Source: Pseudomonas abyssi (GTDB taxonomy: Bacteria > Pseudomonadota > Gammaproteobacteria > Pseudomonadales > Pseudomonadaceae). From it: 64,000 nucleotides of DNA. Both the position numbers and the translations under genes were made by a program. The DNA lies in contig NZ_NTMR01000009.1 of assembly GCF_002307495.1 (NCBI RefSeq), forward strand, positions 186,001 through 250,000, in the 5' to 3' direction. The notes beneath the pieces are model-generated. The model saw only the letters and a program-made list of their open reading frames with translations, did no database searches and had not been told where the DNA came from. Below, piece after piece: positions 10,036 to 17,798 of the stretch; within the stretch, counting starts at the first letter, position 1, and the number at the start of each line of letters is the position of its first letter.

Positions 10036-10073
10036 GCGGCAATACCGGCAAATCCTTTTGCCGGTATTGCCGC
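10036..10073 (-). terminator. Intrinsic terminator after flgE
   Basis: A perfect 15-bp stem (10036-10050 with 10059-10073) and an 8-base loop. On the minus strand it is followed by a T-rich run (complement of the A-tract at 10024-10035). It closes the flgBCDE unit 26 bases after the flgE stop and separates it from the flgF promoter. Confidence 0.9.
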
Positions 10074-10098
10074 CCTGTTGGCGTTATCGCCTGCGCGC

Positions 10099-11496
10099 TT
10101 AGCGCAGGTTGATGATCGCCTGGGTCACCGCATCTTCGGTCTGAATGGTCTTGGCGTTGGCCTGGTAGTTACGCTGCGCCACGATCAGGTTGATCAGCTG
10201 TTCGGAAATATCCACGTTGGACTCTTCCAGCGCACCGGACTGAATGCCGCCCAGGGTACCTGTGGTCGGCGCGCCGATCACCGGCTCCCCCGACGCCGAG
10301 GACTGAGCCCAAGCGGTATTACCCAGCGGCGTCAGCCCCTGCTGGTTGGCAAAGGTTGCCAATACCACCTGACCCTGAACCCGGGTCTGGCCATTGGTGT
10401 AACGGGCCACCAGCAGACCAGCATCGTCAATTTCCAGACCAGCCAGCTCACCGGTAGTGAAACCGTCCTGGCTTACCGCAGTCACCGCAAAACTGGAGGC
10501 ATATTGCGACGAACCAGTCAGGTTGATGGTCAGGTTGTTGACCGGGGAATCAGCCCCCGTGGGTTGACCTTCGCTATCCAGCGGCACCCAGCCGGTCAGG
10601 GTAAAGGGCTGGTTGGTAGTCAGCTCACCAACGCTGTTGAAGTCGACGTCATAGCGCGTGGTGGTGGTTGGGTCAAAGGCAGGATCAGAGGCCTCGACAC
10701 CACTTTGCACATCCCGACCATCGATCAGCACATACATGTCCCAGCTATTGGCGTCGTTCTTGACGAAGTACTTGGTCATGACATGGGAATTACCCAGGCT
10801 GTCGTAAATAGTGACCGAAGTAGAGCTGTTGTAGGTGGCCGAGTTGGTCGGATCAAAGGTGGTTGCCGCCGCTGCCTGACCAGCTGCCTCGGCAGTGGCA
10901 ATCTCGGCCGCCGTCGGGTTGGCCGGATCCGCCGCCGTGGCGATGGACGCCGCATACGCCGCGTCATACTGCTGGGTCCAGACGGTCGGACGAGTTTGAG
11001 TGGAGTTCAGGTTCAGCGTCGACACGACACCGGTGGTGGCATTCGGATCAGCCGAGCGGGTGTCGACGCGCAGGTCGGTCTGCACCCCCTGATTGATCTG
11101 ACCGGTCACCGCGTTAACCGCAAACCCCTGCAGACGCTCACCGGCATTGTTGACGATGTTGCCGTCGCTATCAGTACCAAAATAGCCGGCACGGGTGTAG
11201 CTGATCGCGCCGTTGTTACTGGTCACAAAGAAGCCGTTACCGTTGATAGCCAGGTCCAGGCTGTTCTCGGTAAAGCTGATGTTACCCTGATTGAACAGTT
11301 GCGCCGCGTTCGCCAGCGCCACACCGCTGCCGGTGGCATTGCTGCCGGAACCGAGCACCGACGCGGCGTACACATCAGCAAACTCGGCGCGCGAGCTTTT
11401 GAAGCCGACGGTGCCGGCGTTGGCAATGTTGTTACCAGTGATATTCAGATCGGATGCTGCCGCCCGGATACCACTCAAGCCGATATTGAAAGCCAT
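10099..11496 (-). CDS. flgE: Flagellar hook protein FlgE
   Basis: A 465-residue hook subunit, secreted through the flagellar apparatus and assembled under the FlgD cap. The N terminus is the axial signature (FNIGLSGIRAAASDLNITGNNIANAGTVGFKSSRAEFADVY). The C terminus is the matching helix (NVDISEQLINLIVAQRNYQANAKTIQTEDAVTQAIINLR). The middle contains the variable hook domains, including an Ala-rich insert at about residues 175-215. It is followed by a strong terminator. Confidence 0.97.
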   Translation of the reverse strand: MAFNIGLSGIRAAASDLNITGNNIANAGTVGFKSSRAEFADVYAASVLGSGSNATGSGVALANAAQLFNQGNISFTENSLDLAINGNGFFVTSNNGAISYTRAGYFGTDSDGNIVNNAGERLQGFAVNAVTGQINQGVQTDLRVDTRSADPNATTGVVSTLNLNSTQTRPTVWTQQYDAAYAASIATAADPANPTAAEIATAEAAGQAAAATTFDPTNSATYNSSTSVTIYDSLGNSHVMTKYFVKNDANSWDMYVLIDGRDVQSGVEASDPAFDPTTTTRYDVDFNSVGELTTNQPFTLTGWVPLDSEGQPTGADSPVNNLTINLTGSSQYASSFAVTAVSQDGFTTGELAGLEIDDAGLLVARYTNGQTRVQGQVVLATFANQQGLTPLGNTAWAQSSASGEPVIGAPTTGTLGGIQSGALEESNVDISEQLINLIVAQRNYQANAKTIQTEDAVTQAIINLR

Positions 11497-11533
11497 GGTT
11501 TTATCTCCTCACCTACAGTATGTCGGACGACAC

Positions 11534-12214
11534 TTATTTGATTGCGTAGACGTTGGACAGGCTGATGCTGCCAAGGCCCGCCACGTTCAACAGCATTTCA
11601 CCACTACCACCAGCACCCAGCGAGACACTGTCGACATTGGCTGGCAACAGGGTGGCCATCTGGGTGTTCTTGCCATCAATCGACGCCATGGCCTCGACGG
11701 TGTAGATACCGGGCTCGGCCAGGTTGCCGCTGGCGTCGGTACCATCCCAGGTAAAGTCATGCATGCCCGCTTCCTGGCTACCCAAGTTGATGGTTTTCAC
11801 CAGACTGCCCGCATCGTCATAAATGTTGACGAACACATTGGTGCTGTTCTTCTGCAGCGCCAGCTGACCTTCCAGCCCCGCCTCGGTATCCACCACCGCC
11901 TGATCGGCCGGCACAATCACCGTGCGACCAACCAGGGACGATGCCTGCAACGCCTGCGATGACTGGTAGCCGCTGAGCAGCGACTCCATCGAGGTGTTCA
12001 GATTGCCAATGCCCTCCACCGTGCTGAACTGGGCCAGCTGAGCGATAAACTCGCCGTTTTCCTGCGGCGAAAGCGGATCCTGATTATTCATCTGCGCCAC
12101 CAGCAGCTCCAGAAACTGATCCTTGCCCAACTCATCCCCGGTCGCGAACCGGTCGGAGTCGATCTGATACTGGTCCAGCGCGCTGGCACCGGTTGCAACA
12201 TTGCTAATGCTCAT
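11534..12214 (-). CDS. flgD: Flagellar hook capping protein FlgD
   Basis: A 226-residue hook scaffold that caps the growing hook. The conserved N-terminal part includes DQFLELLVAQMNNQDPLSPQENGEFIAQLAQFSTVEGI (residues about 32-69). The C-terminal half carries the FlgD Ig/Tudor-like fold with the DFTWDGTDASGNLAEPGIYTV motif. It lies 17 bases after flgC and 37 bases before flgE. Confidence 0.96.
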   Translation of the reverse strand: MSISNVATGASALDQYQIDSDRFATGDELGKDQFLELLVAQMNNQDPLSPQENGEFIAQLAQFSTVEGIGNLNTSMESLLSGYQSSQALQASSLVGRTVIVPADQAVVDTEAGLEGQLALQKNSTNVFVNIYDDAGSLVKTINLGSQEAGMHDFTWDGTDASGNLAEPGIYTVEAMASIDGKNTQMATLLPANVDSVSLGAGGSGEMLLNVAGLGSISLSNVYAIK

Positions 12215-12231
12215 GGTCTATTTTTCTCCGC

Positions 12232-12672
12232 TCACTGACCCAGCGTCAGAACGCGCTGCAGCATGGTTTTGGCGGTATTCATGACTTCCACGTTGGTCTG
12301 ATAGGACCGCGACGCCGACATCATGTTGGCCATCTCCTCGACTACATTCACATTCGGGTAATACACATAGCCGTCTTCATTGGCCATCGGATGGTCCGGT
12401 TCGTAACGCGGCTCCAGCGTGGCATCGGACTCGACAATGCCGAGCACCGACACGCCGTCGCCTGCCTGCTGATCCGGGCTGAACAGCGAGCCACCGGTGG
12501 CCTGCTGACTGCTGAAAATGGTGGCGAACACCGGGTTGCGCGCGCGGTAGGTCTCATCAACGCTACTGGAGACGGTCTCGGCGTTGGCGATGTTGCTGGC
12601 CACCGTGTTCAGGCGCAGCGACTGCGCGCTCATGCCTGACCCGGCGATATCAAATACCTTGTCGAGGGACAT
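12232..12672 (-). CDS. flgC: Flagellar proximal rod protein FlgC
   Basis: A 146-residue rod component. The N-terminal helix (FDIAGSGMSAQSLRLNTVASNIANAETV) and the C-terminal VNVVEEMANMMSASRSYQTNVEVMNTAKTM are typical. It lies 2 bases after flgB. Confidence 0.97.
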   Translation of the reverse strand: MSLDKVFDIAGSGMSAQSLRLNTVASNIANAETVSSSVDETYRARNPVFATIFSSQQATGGSLFSPDQQAGDGVSVLGIVESDATLEPRYEPDHPMANEDGYVYYPNVNVVEEMANMMSASRSYQTNVEVMNTAKTMLQRVLTLGQ

Positions 12673-12674
12673 GC

Positions 12675-13082
12675 TTACTCTCCCTTGATGGCTGTCATCA
12701 GCCCTTTGAACTTGCTGTTGAGGAAGGTGAAGCTGGCCTGGAAGTCGATGGCGTTCTGGGTGTAGGCGGCCTTCTCGACCTCCGAGTCCACCGTATTGCC
12801 ATCCACTGCCGGCTGCAGTGCGTTGCGGTAACGCAGCCCTGCGACCTGGTCGATCAAGCCATCGATGGCAATGTGCTGGGCATCGGTACGCGCCATCGGC
12901 AGCGAGCCGCTTTCACCTTCGCCCTGCTGCGCTGCCAGCGCGGCGGCAAAGTCGAGGTCTCGCGCCTTGTAATTCGGGGTTTCGGCGTTGGCAATGTTGT
13001 TGGCCAGCACTTCTGCCCGCTGACCGCGAAAACGCAGCGCCTGCTCGTGTATGCCCAACGCATTGTCAAAGTTGATACTCAT
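12675..13082 (-). CDS. flgB: Flagellar proximal rod protein FlgB
   Basis: A 135-residue rod component. The start at 13082 (MSINFDNALGIHEQALRFRGQRAEVLANNIANAETPNYKARDLDF) gives the usual N terminus and has a purine-rich site just upstream. The longer in-frame ORF beginning at 13145 would run across the sigma-54 promoter region and is rejected. It is the first gene of the flgBCDE unit. Confidence 0.95.
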   Translation of the reverse strand: MSINFDNALGIHEQALRFRGQRAEVLANNIANAETPNYKARDLDFAAALAAQQGEGESGSLPMARTDAQHIAIDGLIDQVAGLRYRNALQPAVDGNTVDSEVEKAAYTQNAIDFQASFTFLNSKFKGLMTAIKGE

Positions 13083-13136
13083 CGCACCCATCCTCATTTC
13101 GGCCAACTGACCAAAAGCTGTCACTGGGCATGACAA

Positions 13137-13152
13137 AGCAATCACCGTGCCA
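13137..13152 (-). promoter_or_regulatory. Sigma-54 promoter of flgBCDE
   Basis: On the minus strand TGGCACGGTGATTGCT matches the RpoN consensus almost base for base (TGGCAC, five bases, TTGC), with the GG and GC ten bases apart. The transcript would start about 45 bases before the flgB ATG. A cluster of CGGCAA motifs lies about 55-120 bases further upstream. Confidence 0.88.
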
Positions 13153-13203
13153 AATATAAAATCATCTATTTTTCAAAGAGATAGAAAACAGCGCGCCAGA
13201 AAA

Positions 13204-13271
13204 GCGGCAAAGGCTTACCGGCAAACGGCAATAGCACCGGCAGGCCGGCAACAGGAGCGGCAAGCGGCAAG
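13204..13271. repeat. Cluster of CGGCAA motifs upstream of the flgB promoter
   Basis: Six exact CGGCAA hexamers on the + strand (starting at 13205, 13219, 13226, 13246, 13258 and 13265) plus a CGGCAG at 13238 fall within 68 bases. Several are 7 bases apart. The position, just upstream of a sigma-54 promoter, fits an enhancer for an NtrC-type activator such as FleQ or FleR; this role is inference. The same hexamer recurs beside the flgF promoter. Confidence 0.6.
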
Positions 13272-13315
13272 GAGGGAAAACAAGGAAGGGGAAGCGGATA
13301 ACCACAAGGCGCGAA

Positions 13316-14143
13316 TCAACGCGCCTTATAGACGATCCCCGGGCTGCACTGCACCATCTGGTACAGCTCGGGCAGGCCGTTCAGAGCCTCGGAGGCGCCG
13401 AGCATCAAGTAGCCGCCTGGTTTGAGTGTGGCGTGAATGCGGCGCAGGATGTCCTTCTTCACGTCTGCCGAAAAGTAGATCAGCACATTGCGGCAAAACA
13501 CAAAGTCGAACTTGCCGAGCATGGAGTAGCTATCCAGCAGATTCATCGCGCGAAACTCAACCCGGTTGCGAATCGGCGTCTTGACGGTCCAGCGGCCAGG
13601 GCCGTTTTGGTCAAAATAGCGATTCAGTCGTTCGGGCGACAGCCCCCGGGCTACCGACAGGCTATCGTACTCGGCACTCTTGGCTGCATTCAATATGCCG
13701 CCAGACAGGTCGGTTGCGACAATCTGCGCGCCGCCGCGCAGCTGCCCCAGATTAGCCCGTTCAAACTCGTCAATGGCCATGCTGAGCGAGTACGGCTCCT
13801 GCCCGGAGGAACAGGCCGCCGACCAAATGCGCAGGCGCTGCCCTGGCGATTGCTTGATGAACTCGGGAATGAGCCGCGTCTTGAGCACTTCAAAAGGATA
13901 CACATCGCGAAACCACAGGGTTTCGTTGGTGGTCATTGCATCGATCACCGATTCACGCAACCCGCCCCGCGGCTGCGCCTGAATACGCTTGACCAGTTCG
14001 CCGAGGTTGGCAATGCCTTCCTGTTCCAGCAGGCGGTTCAAGCGGCTGGAGACCAGATACTGCTTGTTGTCGCCCAGCACAATGCCACAGGCCTTTTCCA
14101 GAAAGTCCCGAAACAGCTGAAAATCCTGATTCGCCAAAGTCAC
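13316..14143 (-). CDS. cheR: Chemotaxis protein methyltransferase CheR
   Basis: A 275-residue methyltransferase that transfers methyl groups from S-adenosylmethionine to glutamates of chemoreceptors. An N-terminal helical domain (residues 1-80) is followed by the Rossmann-like domain with IWSAACSSGQEPYSLSM, the SAM-binding segment. The FDFVFCRNVLIYFS and LKPGGYLMLGASEAL motifs are typical of CheR. It follows cheV by 33 bases and precedes flgB, an arrangement found in Pseudomonas. A start codon at 14143 is assumed. Confidence 0.95.
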   Translation of the reverse strand: MTLANQDFQLFRDFLEKACGIVLGDNKQYLVSSRLNRLLEQEGIANLGELVKRIQAQPRGGLRESVIDAMTTNETLWFRDVYPFEVLKTRLIPEFIKQSPGQRLRIWSAACSSGQEPYSLSMAIDEFERANLGQLRGGAQIVATDLSGGILNAAKSAEYDSLSVARGLSPERLNRYFDQNGPGRWTVKTPIRNRVEFRAMNLLDSYSMLGKFDFVFCRNVLIYFSADVKKDILRRIHATLKPGGYLMLGASEALNGLPELYQMVQCSPGIVYKAR

Positions 14144-14176
14144 GAAGTCTGCCTTGTAGTTGTTGAGTTCAAGCTG

Positions 14177-15124
14177 TCAGCCTTCACCAGCACCGCCTTC
14201 ACGCAGCAGGTGCAGACGAGCGATGACACGCTGGGCCAGGTCATCCGGTTTGAATTTGGCAAGAAAATCGTCCGCCCCCACCTTTTTCACCATCGCCTGG
14301 TTGAACACCCCGGACAACGAGGTGTGCAGCATGATGTGCAGACGATTGAGGCGCGGATCGTTACGCACCTCGGCGGTCAGCGTGTAGCCGTCCATCTCGG
14401 GCATTTCGATGTCGGAGATCATCATCAGCAAGCTCTGACTCACGTCTTCCCCTTCATCGGCCCGGGCCTTGAGCCAGTCCAGCGCCTGCCGACCATCGTT
14501 GAGCGCCACAATTTCGACACCCACCTCCTGCAGGCAGCGCGTCACCTGCTTGCGCGCAATGGAGGAGTCGTCAACGATCAGCACCCGCCGGGCCACAGCC
14601 TCAGCCTGGGTATCAGCGTCCACCACACCGGCAGAGACATTTTCGTTGGTCGGCACCACCTCGGCCAGCACCTTCTCCACATCGATGATCTCAACCATCT
14701 GATTGTCGACCCGGGTGACGGCGGTCAGATAGTGCTCGCGGCCGGTGCCCTTTGGCGGCGGATGGATTTCAGACCAGTTCATGTTGACGATGCGCTCGAC
14801 CGAACGCACCAGAAAACCCTGCACCTTGTAGTTATACTCGGTGATGATCACAAAGGCGGTATCCAGATTATCCAGCCCCGGGCCACCGGTCGCACGATTG
14901 AGGTCAAGGATCGGCAAGGTGCCTCCGCGGATGTGAGCGACCCCCCGCACCACCGGGTGCAGTTTGGGCATGGCCGTCAGACGCGGGCACTGCAATACTT
15001 CCTTGACCTTGAAAACGTTGATGCCATACAGCTGATTGCCCGCCAGGCGAAACAGCAGCAGTTCGAGTCGGTTCTGCCCAACCAGCTGCGTCCGCTGATT
15101 GACTGAATCCATCACACCAGCCAT
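14177..15124 (-). CDS. cheV: Chemotaxis coupling protein CheV (CheW-receiver fusion)
   Basis: A 315-residue cytoplasmic adaptor linking chemoreceptors to CheA. Residues about 20-160 are a CheW-like domain (RLELLLFRLAGNQLYGINVFKVKEVLQ). Residues about 180-310 are a response-regulator receiver whose phospho-acceptor Asp is in MMISDIEMPEMDGY, near residue 237. The start at 15124 (MAGVMDSVNQRTQ) matches CheV; the upstream extension to 15565 runs antisense to flgA and is rejected. It is divergent from flgA. Confidence 0.94.
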   Translation of the reverse strand: MAGVMDSVNQRTQLVGQNRLELLLFRLAGNQLYGINVFKVKEVLQCPRLTAMPKLHPVVRGVAHIRGGTLPILDLNRATGGPGLDNLDTAFVIITEYNYKVQGFLVRSVERIVNMNWSEIHPPPKGTGREHYLTAVTRVDNQMVEIIDVEKVLAEVVPTNENVSAGVVDADTQAEAVARRVLIVDDSSIARKQVTRCLQEVGVEIVALNDGRQALDWLKARADEGEDVSQSLLMMISDIEMPEMDGYTLTAEVRNDPRLNRLHIMLHTSLSGVFNQAMVKKVGADDFLAKFKPDDLAQRVIARLHLLREGGAGEG

Positions 15125-15153
15125 GGGCTGCTCCTCATCGTCAACACGGTGAT

Positions 15154-15170
15154 GCGGCATGTTTCCTGCA
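15154..15170 (+). promoter_or_regulatory. Possible sigma-54 promoter of flgA
   Basis: CGGCATGTTTCCTGCA has GG and GC ten bases apart and partly fits the RpoN consensus. It lies in the cheV-flgA divergent region, with a predicted start about 50 bases before the flgA ATG. Weaker than the flgB and flgF promoters. Confidence 0.35.
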
Positions 15171-15232
15171 GGACCTGCCTGCAAGCGACAGCAATCCGAC
15201 ACGCACCACACATCAGGAATGTAGGTAATTGT

Positions 15233-15943
15233 ATGCGTTTTATCACTGGGTGCGCGGCATTGGCGATCTTTTTTTCCGCCAGCCTCCACGCAAACCCGCT
15301 CATCGATCAGCTTATCGGCGCCACCCGCGACTTTCTTGAACAGCAAGTACAAGAACATGTCGCCAGTAGCGGCCTGCAAGCGCGTCATGAGATACAGCTT
15401 AGTCGCTTGGATCACCGTTTGCGTCTGCCGCTGTGTAATGACGACGCGCTCAGCGCAAGCCTTGAAAGCCCGGCCACACCGGTCGGTCGCGTCACCGTGC
15501 GCGTGAGCTGCACTGCGCCCTCCCCCTGGCGGCTGTTTGTGCCGGCCCAGGTCAGCCTGTTTCAACCGGTGGTAGTCAGTACCCGCCCACTGTCACGCGG
15601 CTCCGTGGTTGGCGCCGACGATGTACACCTGGCCGAACGTGACACCGGCCTGCTGGGCAGCAATTACCTGCTTGACCCGGCCCAGGCCATTGGCATGCAA
15701 CTCAAGCGCAATGTCTCGGCCGACAGCGTGTTGAGCTATACCCAGCTTGAGAACAACCGCATTGTGCGGCGTGGCGACAAGGTAGTGATCAGCGCCGGCA
15801 ACAGCAGCGTGTCGGTAAAAATGCCGGGAGAAGCGTTGGAGGACGGTACCCAGGGAGAGCAGATTCGCGTGCGCAATAGCCGTTCGAACCGGGTCATCCG
15901 CGCGCGCGTCACGGGGCCCGGCCAAGTTGAGGCCGGCATGTGA
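15233..15943 (+). CDS. flgA: Flagellar P-ring assembly chaperone FlgA
   Basis: A 236-residue periplasmic chaperone for FlgI. The start at 15233 (MRFITGCAALAIFFSASLHA) gives a Sec signal peptide; the in-frame ATG at 15149 would bury it behind 28 residues. The C-terminal SAF domain contains TRPLSRGSVVGADDVHLAERD and RNIVRRGDKVVI-like segments, ending in the family motif QIRVRNSRSNRVIRARVTGPGQVE. It is divergent from cheV and precedes flgMN. Confidence 0.93.
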   Translation: MRFITGCAALAIFFSASLHANPLIDQLIGATRDFLEQQVQEHVASSGLQARHEIQLSRLDHRLRLPLCNDDALSASLESPATPVGRVTVRVSCTAPSPWRLFVPAQVSLFQPVVVSTRPLSRGSVVGADDVHLAERDTGLLGSNYLLDPAQAIGMQLKRNVSADSVLSYTQLENNRIVRRGDKVVISAGNSSVSVKMPGEALEDGTQGEQIRVRNSRSNRVIRARVTGPGQVEAGM

Positions 15944-16008
15944 TGCACCGACAAAACGGGTATACTCGGGCCCTTCAGGGCTGTGATCGTCGTCACACAA
16001 ATTTTCCC

Positions 16009-16035
16009 TAAAGTTTTCCTTTGCGCTGCCGTTAC
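16009..16035 (+). promoter_or_regulatory. Sigma-28 (FliA) promoter of flgMN
   Basis: TAAAGTTT at 16009-16016 and GCCGTTAC at 16028-16035 are separated by 11 bases, which is the FliA promoter layout (consensus TAAAGTTT-N11-GCCGATAA). It lies 39 bases before the flgM start. This lets FlgM be made again once sigma-28 is free. Confidence 0.85.
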
Positions 16036-16073
16036 AACGGTTAGAGAAGATTTAACAGCTTGAGGAATTTATC

Positions 16074-16400
16074 ATGGTCATCGACTTCAACTCGCCCAAC
16101 GGAGCCAATGGTGTCGGCCGTAACAGCCAAGCCAGCAGTGCCACCGCCAAGCGCGAAGCCGGCGCCGTAACCGATCGCACTACCGATACTGCAGCGCAAC
16201 AGGCAGAAAAGAACGACGCTCCTTCCTCGGTCAACCTGAGCGCCCAGGCGCAGCAACTGCAGGCGATCGAAGAGAAGCTCCGCGACCTGCCTGAGGTCGA
16301 CAGCGAGCGCGTCAGCCAACTGCGCCAAGCCATTGCCGATGGCAGCTACAAACCGGACAGCAGCCGCATTGCCGACAAGCTGCTGAACCTGGAAGGCTGA
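16074..16400 (+). CDS. flgM: Anti-sigma-28 factor FlgM
   Basis: A 108-residue protein that holds sigma-28 (FliA) inactive until the hook is finished, then leaves through the flagellar export channel. The N-terminal half is low-complexity and probably disordered. The conserved sigma-binding part is in the second half (SSVNLSAQAQQLQAIEEKL...VSQLRQAIADGSYKPDSSRIADKLL). A FliA promoter precedes it and flgN follows 78 bases later. Confidence 0.94.
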   Translation: MVIDFNSPNGANGVGRNSQASSATAKREAGAVTDRTTDTAAQQAEKNDAPSSVNLSAQAQQLQAIEEKLRDLPEVDSERVSQLRQAIADGSYKPDSSRIADKLLNLEG

Positions 16401-16478
16401 CAGCCAGTAGTCACCACGCCCTCCGTGCCTGTATTCTTGGCTGCAGCATCTAATTAACGCGCAGCCAGGAGGCAGGTC

Positions 16479-16937
16479 ATGCACCCCTTGCACCCGCACT
16501 TTCAGCAAGCCGAACAAGACTGCCAGGCCTATCTGGCGCTGCTTGACCAGGAGCGTGACGCCCTGACCGGTCAGGATATCGGCAACCTGGAACAGATTCT
16601 TGACGCCAAACGCCCCTACGCCGAGCAATTGGTCCGTCATGACCAGCAGATTAAATCCTACTGCCAGCAGCACCAGCTGCAGCTGGGCGACCTGGCTGAC
16701 CACATCACCGCTCAGCACGACGCCGCCCTCTCCGCGGCCTATCAGGCGTTCCTCCAGGCGCTGACCGCGTGCCAGCAGGCCAACGACCGCAACGCCCGCC
16801 TGGTCCGCCACAGTCAGCACGCAACCCGTTCACTGCTGGACCTGCTGCGCAACCAGGGCGAACCCAGTGCTGGCGTATATGACCAGCTGGGCAACGCCAG
16901 CCGCAGCGGCCAGACGCGCGACCTCACCAAAGCCTGA
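16479..16937 (+). CDS. flgN: Flagellar export chaperone FlgN
   Basis: A 152-residue, largely alpha-helical cytoplasmic chaperone for the junction proteins FlgK and FlgL. It shows the family's long heptad-rich helices (QQAEQDCQAYLALLDQERDALTGQDIGNLEQILDAKRPYAEQL). Identity rests on the fold pattern and on position after flgM. An AGGAGG site lies just before the start. Confidence 0.88.
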   Translation: MHPLHPHFQQAEQDCQAYLALLDQERDALTGQDIGNLEQILDAKRPYAEQLVRHDQQIKSYCQQHQLQLGDLADHITAQHDAALSAAYQAFLQALTACQQANDRNARLVRHSQHATRSLLDLLRNQGEPSAGVYDQLGNASRSGQTRDLTKA

Positions 16938-17005
16938 TCACACATGCCAAGGTGCCAGCACGCTGTGTATAGTTATCAAAATATTGCAAAAACTGAGTAG
17001 CAGAC

Positions 17006-17755
17006 GTGTCCAACCTATTCTCACAAGAAGCTGGCCCACAGCCGCCCCGCGAAATCCGAGCCCAGGTCGAAATCATGGCGTTGCTCAAGACGCTAATGCA
17101 AAGCCGCGACCCGCTGACCATCACCTTTACCGACCGCAGCCAGAAGTTTCAGAGCTTTATCGTCAAGCTTGATACCGATCAGGCCGAGCTGTGGATCGAT
17201 GAAATGATCCCCCGAGAGGGCGACAGATACGCCAGCCAGGGCGAATCCTTCCGCATCGACGCCTGGCATGAGGGTATTCACATGCGCTGGCATTGCCCCG
17301 GCGCCACCCAGGTGCAACTGGAAGATGCGCCGGCGTACGCCACCGGCGTACCAGACGAGATGCACTACCATCAGAAACGCGGTGCCTTTCGGGCGAGCGT
17401 CCGGCGCACAGCCGATATCGCCATCGAGCTGACACATCCAGAGCGCCAGCGGCGTTTTACCGCTTACCTGATGGACCTGTCGGCTACCGGCTGCAAGGTG
17501 CGCCTGGAGGGGGATCTGAGCCGCTCCCTGACAGCTGGCGAGCTCTATACACCCGCCACCCTCAACCTGCCCGATGCCGGGCGAGTGGAAGTAGCCGCCG
17601 AAGTGCGCCATGTGCATTTTCGAGAGGAAGCCAACGAGACCCACGTCGGCCTGATGTTCAAGCAACCCAGCGCGCTGGCGCAGCGCAGCATTGATCGCTT
17701 CGTCAACTACCTGCAGCGCGAGGCCCGTCGTCTGGAGAAGGAAGACCTGTTCTAG
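17006..17755 (+). CDS. flgZ: Flagellar brake protein, PilZ domain (YcgR/FlgZ family)
   Basis: A 249-residue cytoplasmic c-di-GMP receptor. Residues about 15-120 form the YcgR N domain (ALLKTLMQSRDPLTITFTDRSQKFQSFIVKLD). Residues about 125-240 form a PilZ domain with the arginine motif (KRGAFRASVRR) and the DLSATGCKVRL motif that bind c-di-GMP. When loaded, family members slow or stop the motor. The likely start is a GTG at 17006. It follows flgN by 68 bases, as in other pseudomonads. Confidence 0.91.
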   Translation: MSNLFSQEAGPQPPREIRAQVEIMALLKTLMQSRDPLTITFTDRSQKFQSFIVKLDTDQAELWIDEMIPREGDRYASQGESFRIDAWHEGIHMRWHCPGATQVQLEDAPAYATGVPDEMHYHQKRGAFRASVRRTADIAIELTHPERQRRFTAYLMDLSATGCKVRLEGDLSRSLTAGELYTPATLNLPDAGRVEVAAEVRHVHFREEANETHVGLMFKQPSALAQRSIDRFVNYLQREARRLEKEDLF

Positions 17756-17798
17756 GGTCTCTAAACGCTCAGACCCACCCCGCGTCAACAGAGGATCA

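Noticed and set aside
10078-11541. 487-codon open frame opposite flgE
   Set aside because: Antisense shadow of flgE in high-GC DNA; no recognisable domain, and flgE is certain.
13433-15106. 557-codon open frame opposite cheR and cheV
   Set aside because: Spans two well-defined genes on the other strand; composition typical of a GC-driven shadow.
15125-15565. N-terminal extension of cheV
   Set aside because: It would overlap flgA and its promoter region; the CheV family starts at 15124.
17755-17777. GGGTCT/AGACCC hairpin between flgZ and the MFS gene
   Set aside because: Only a 6-bp stem with a long loop and no T-run; not enough to call a terminator.
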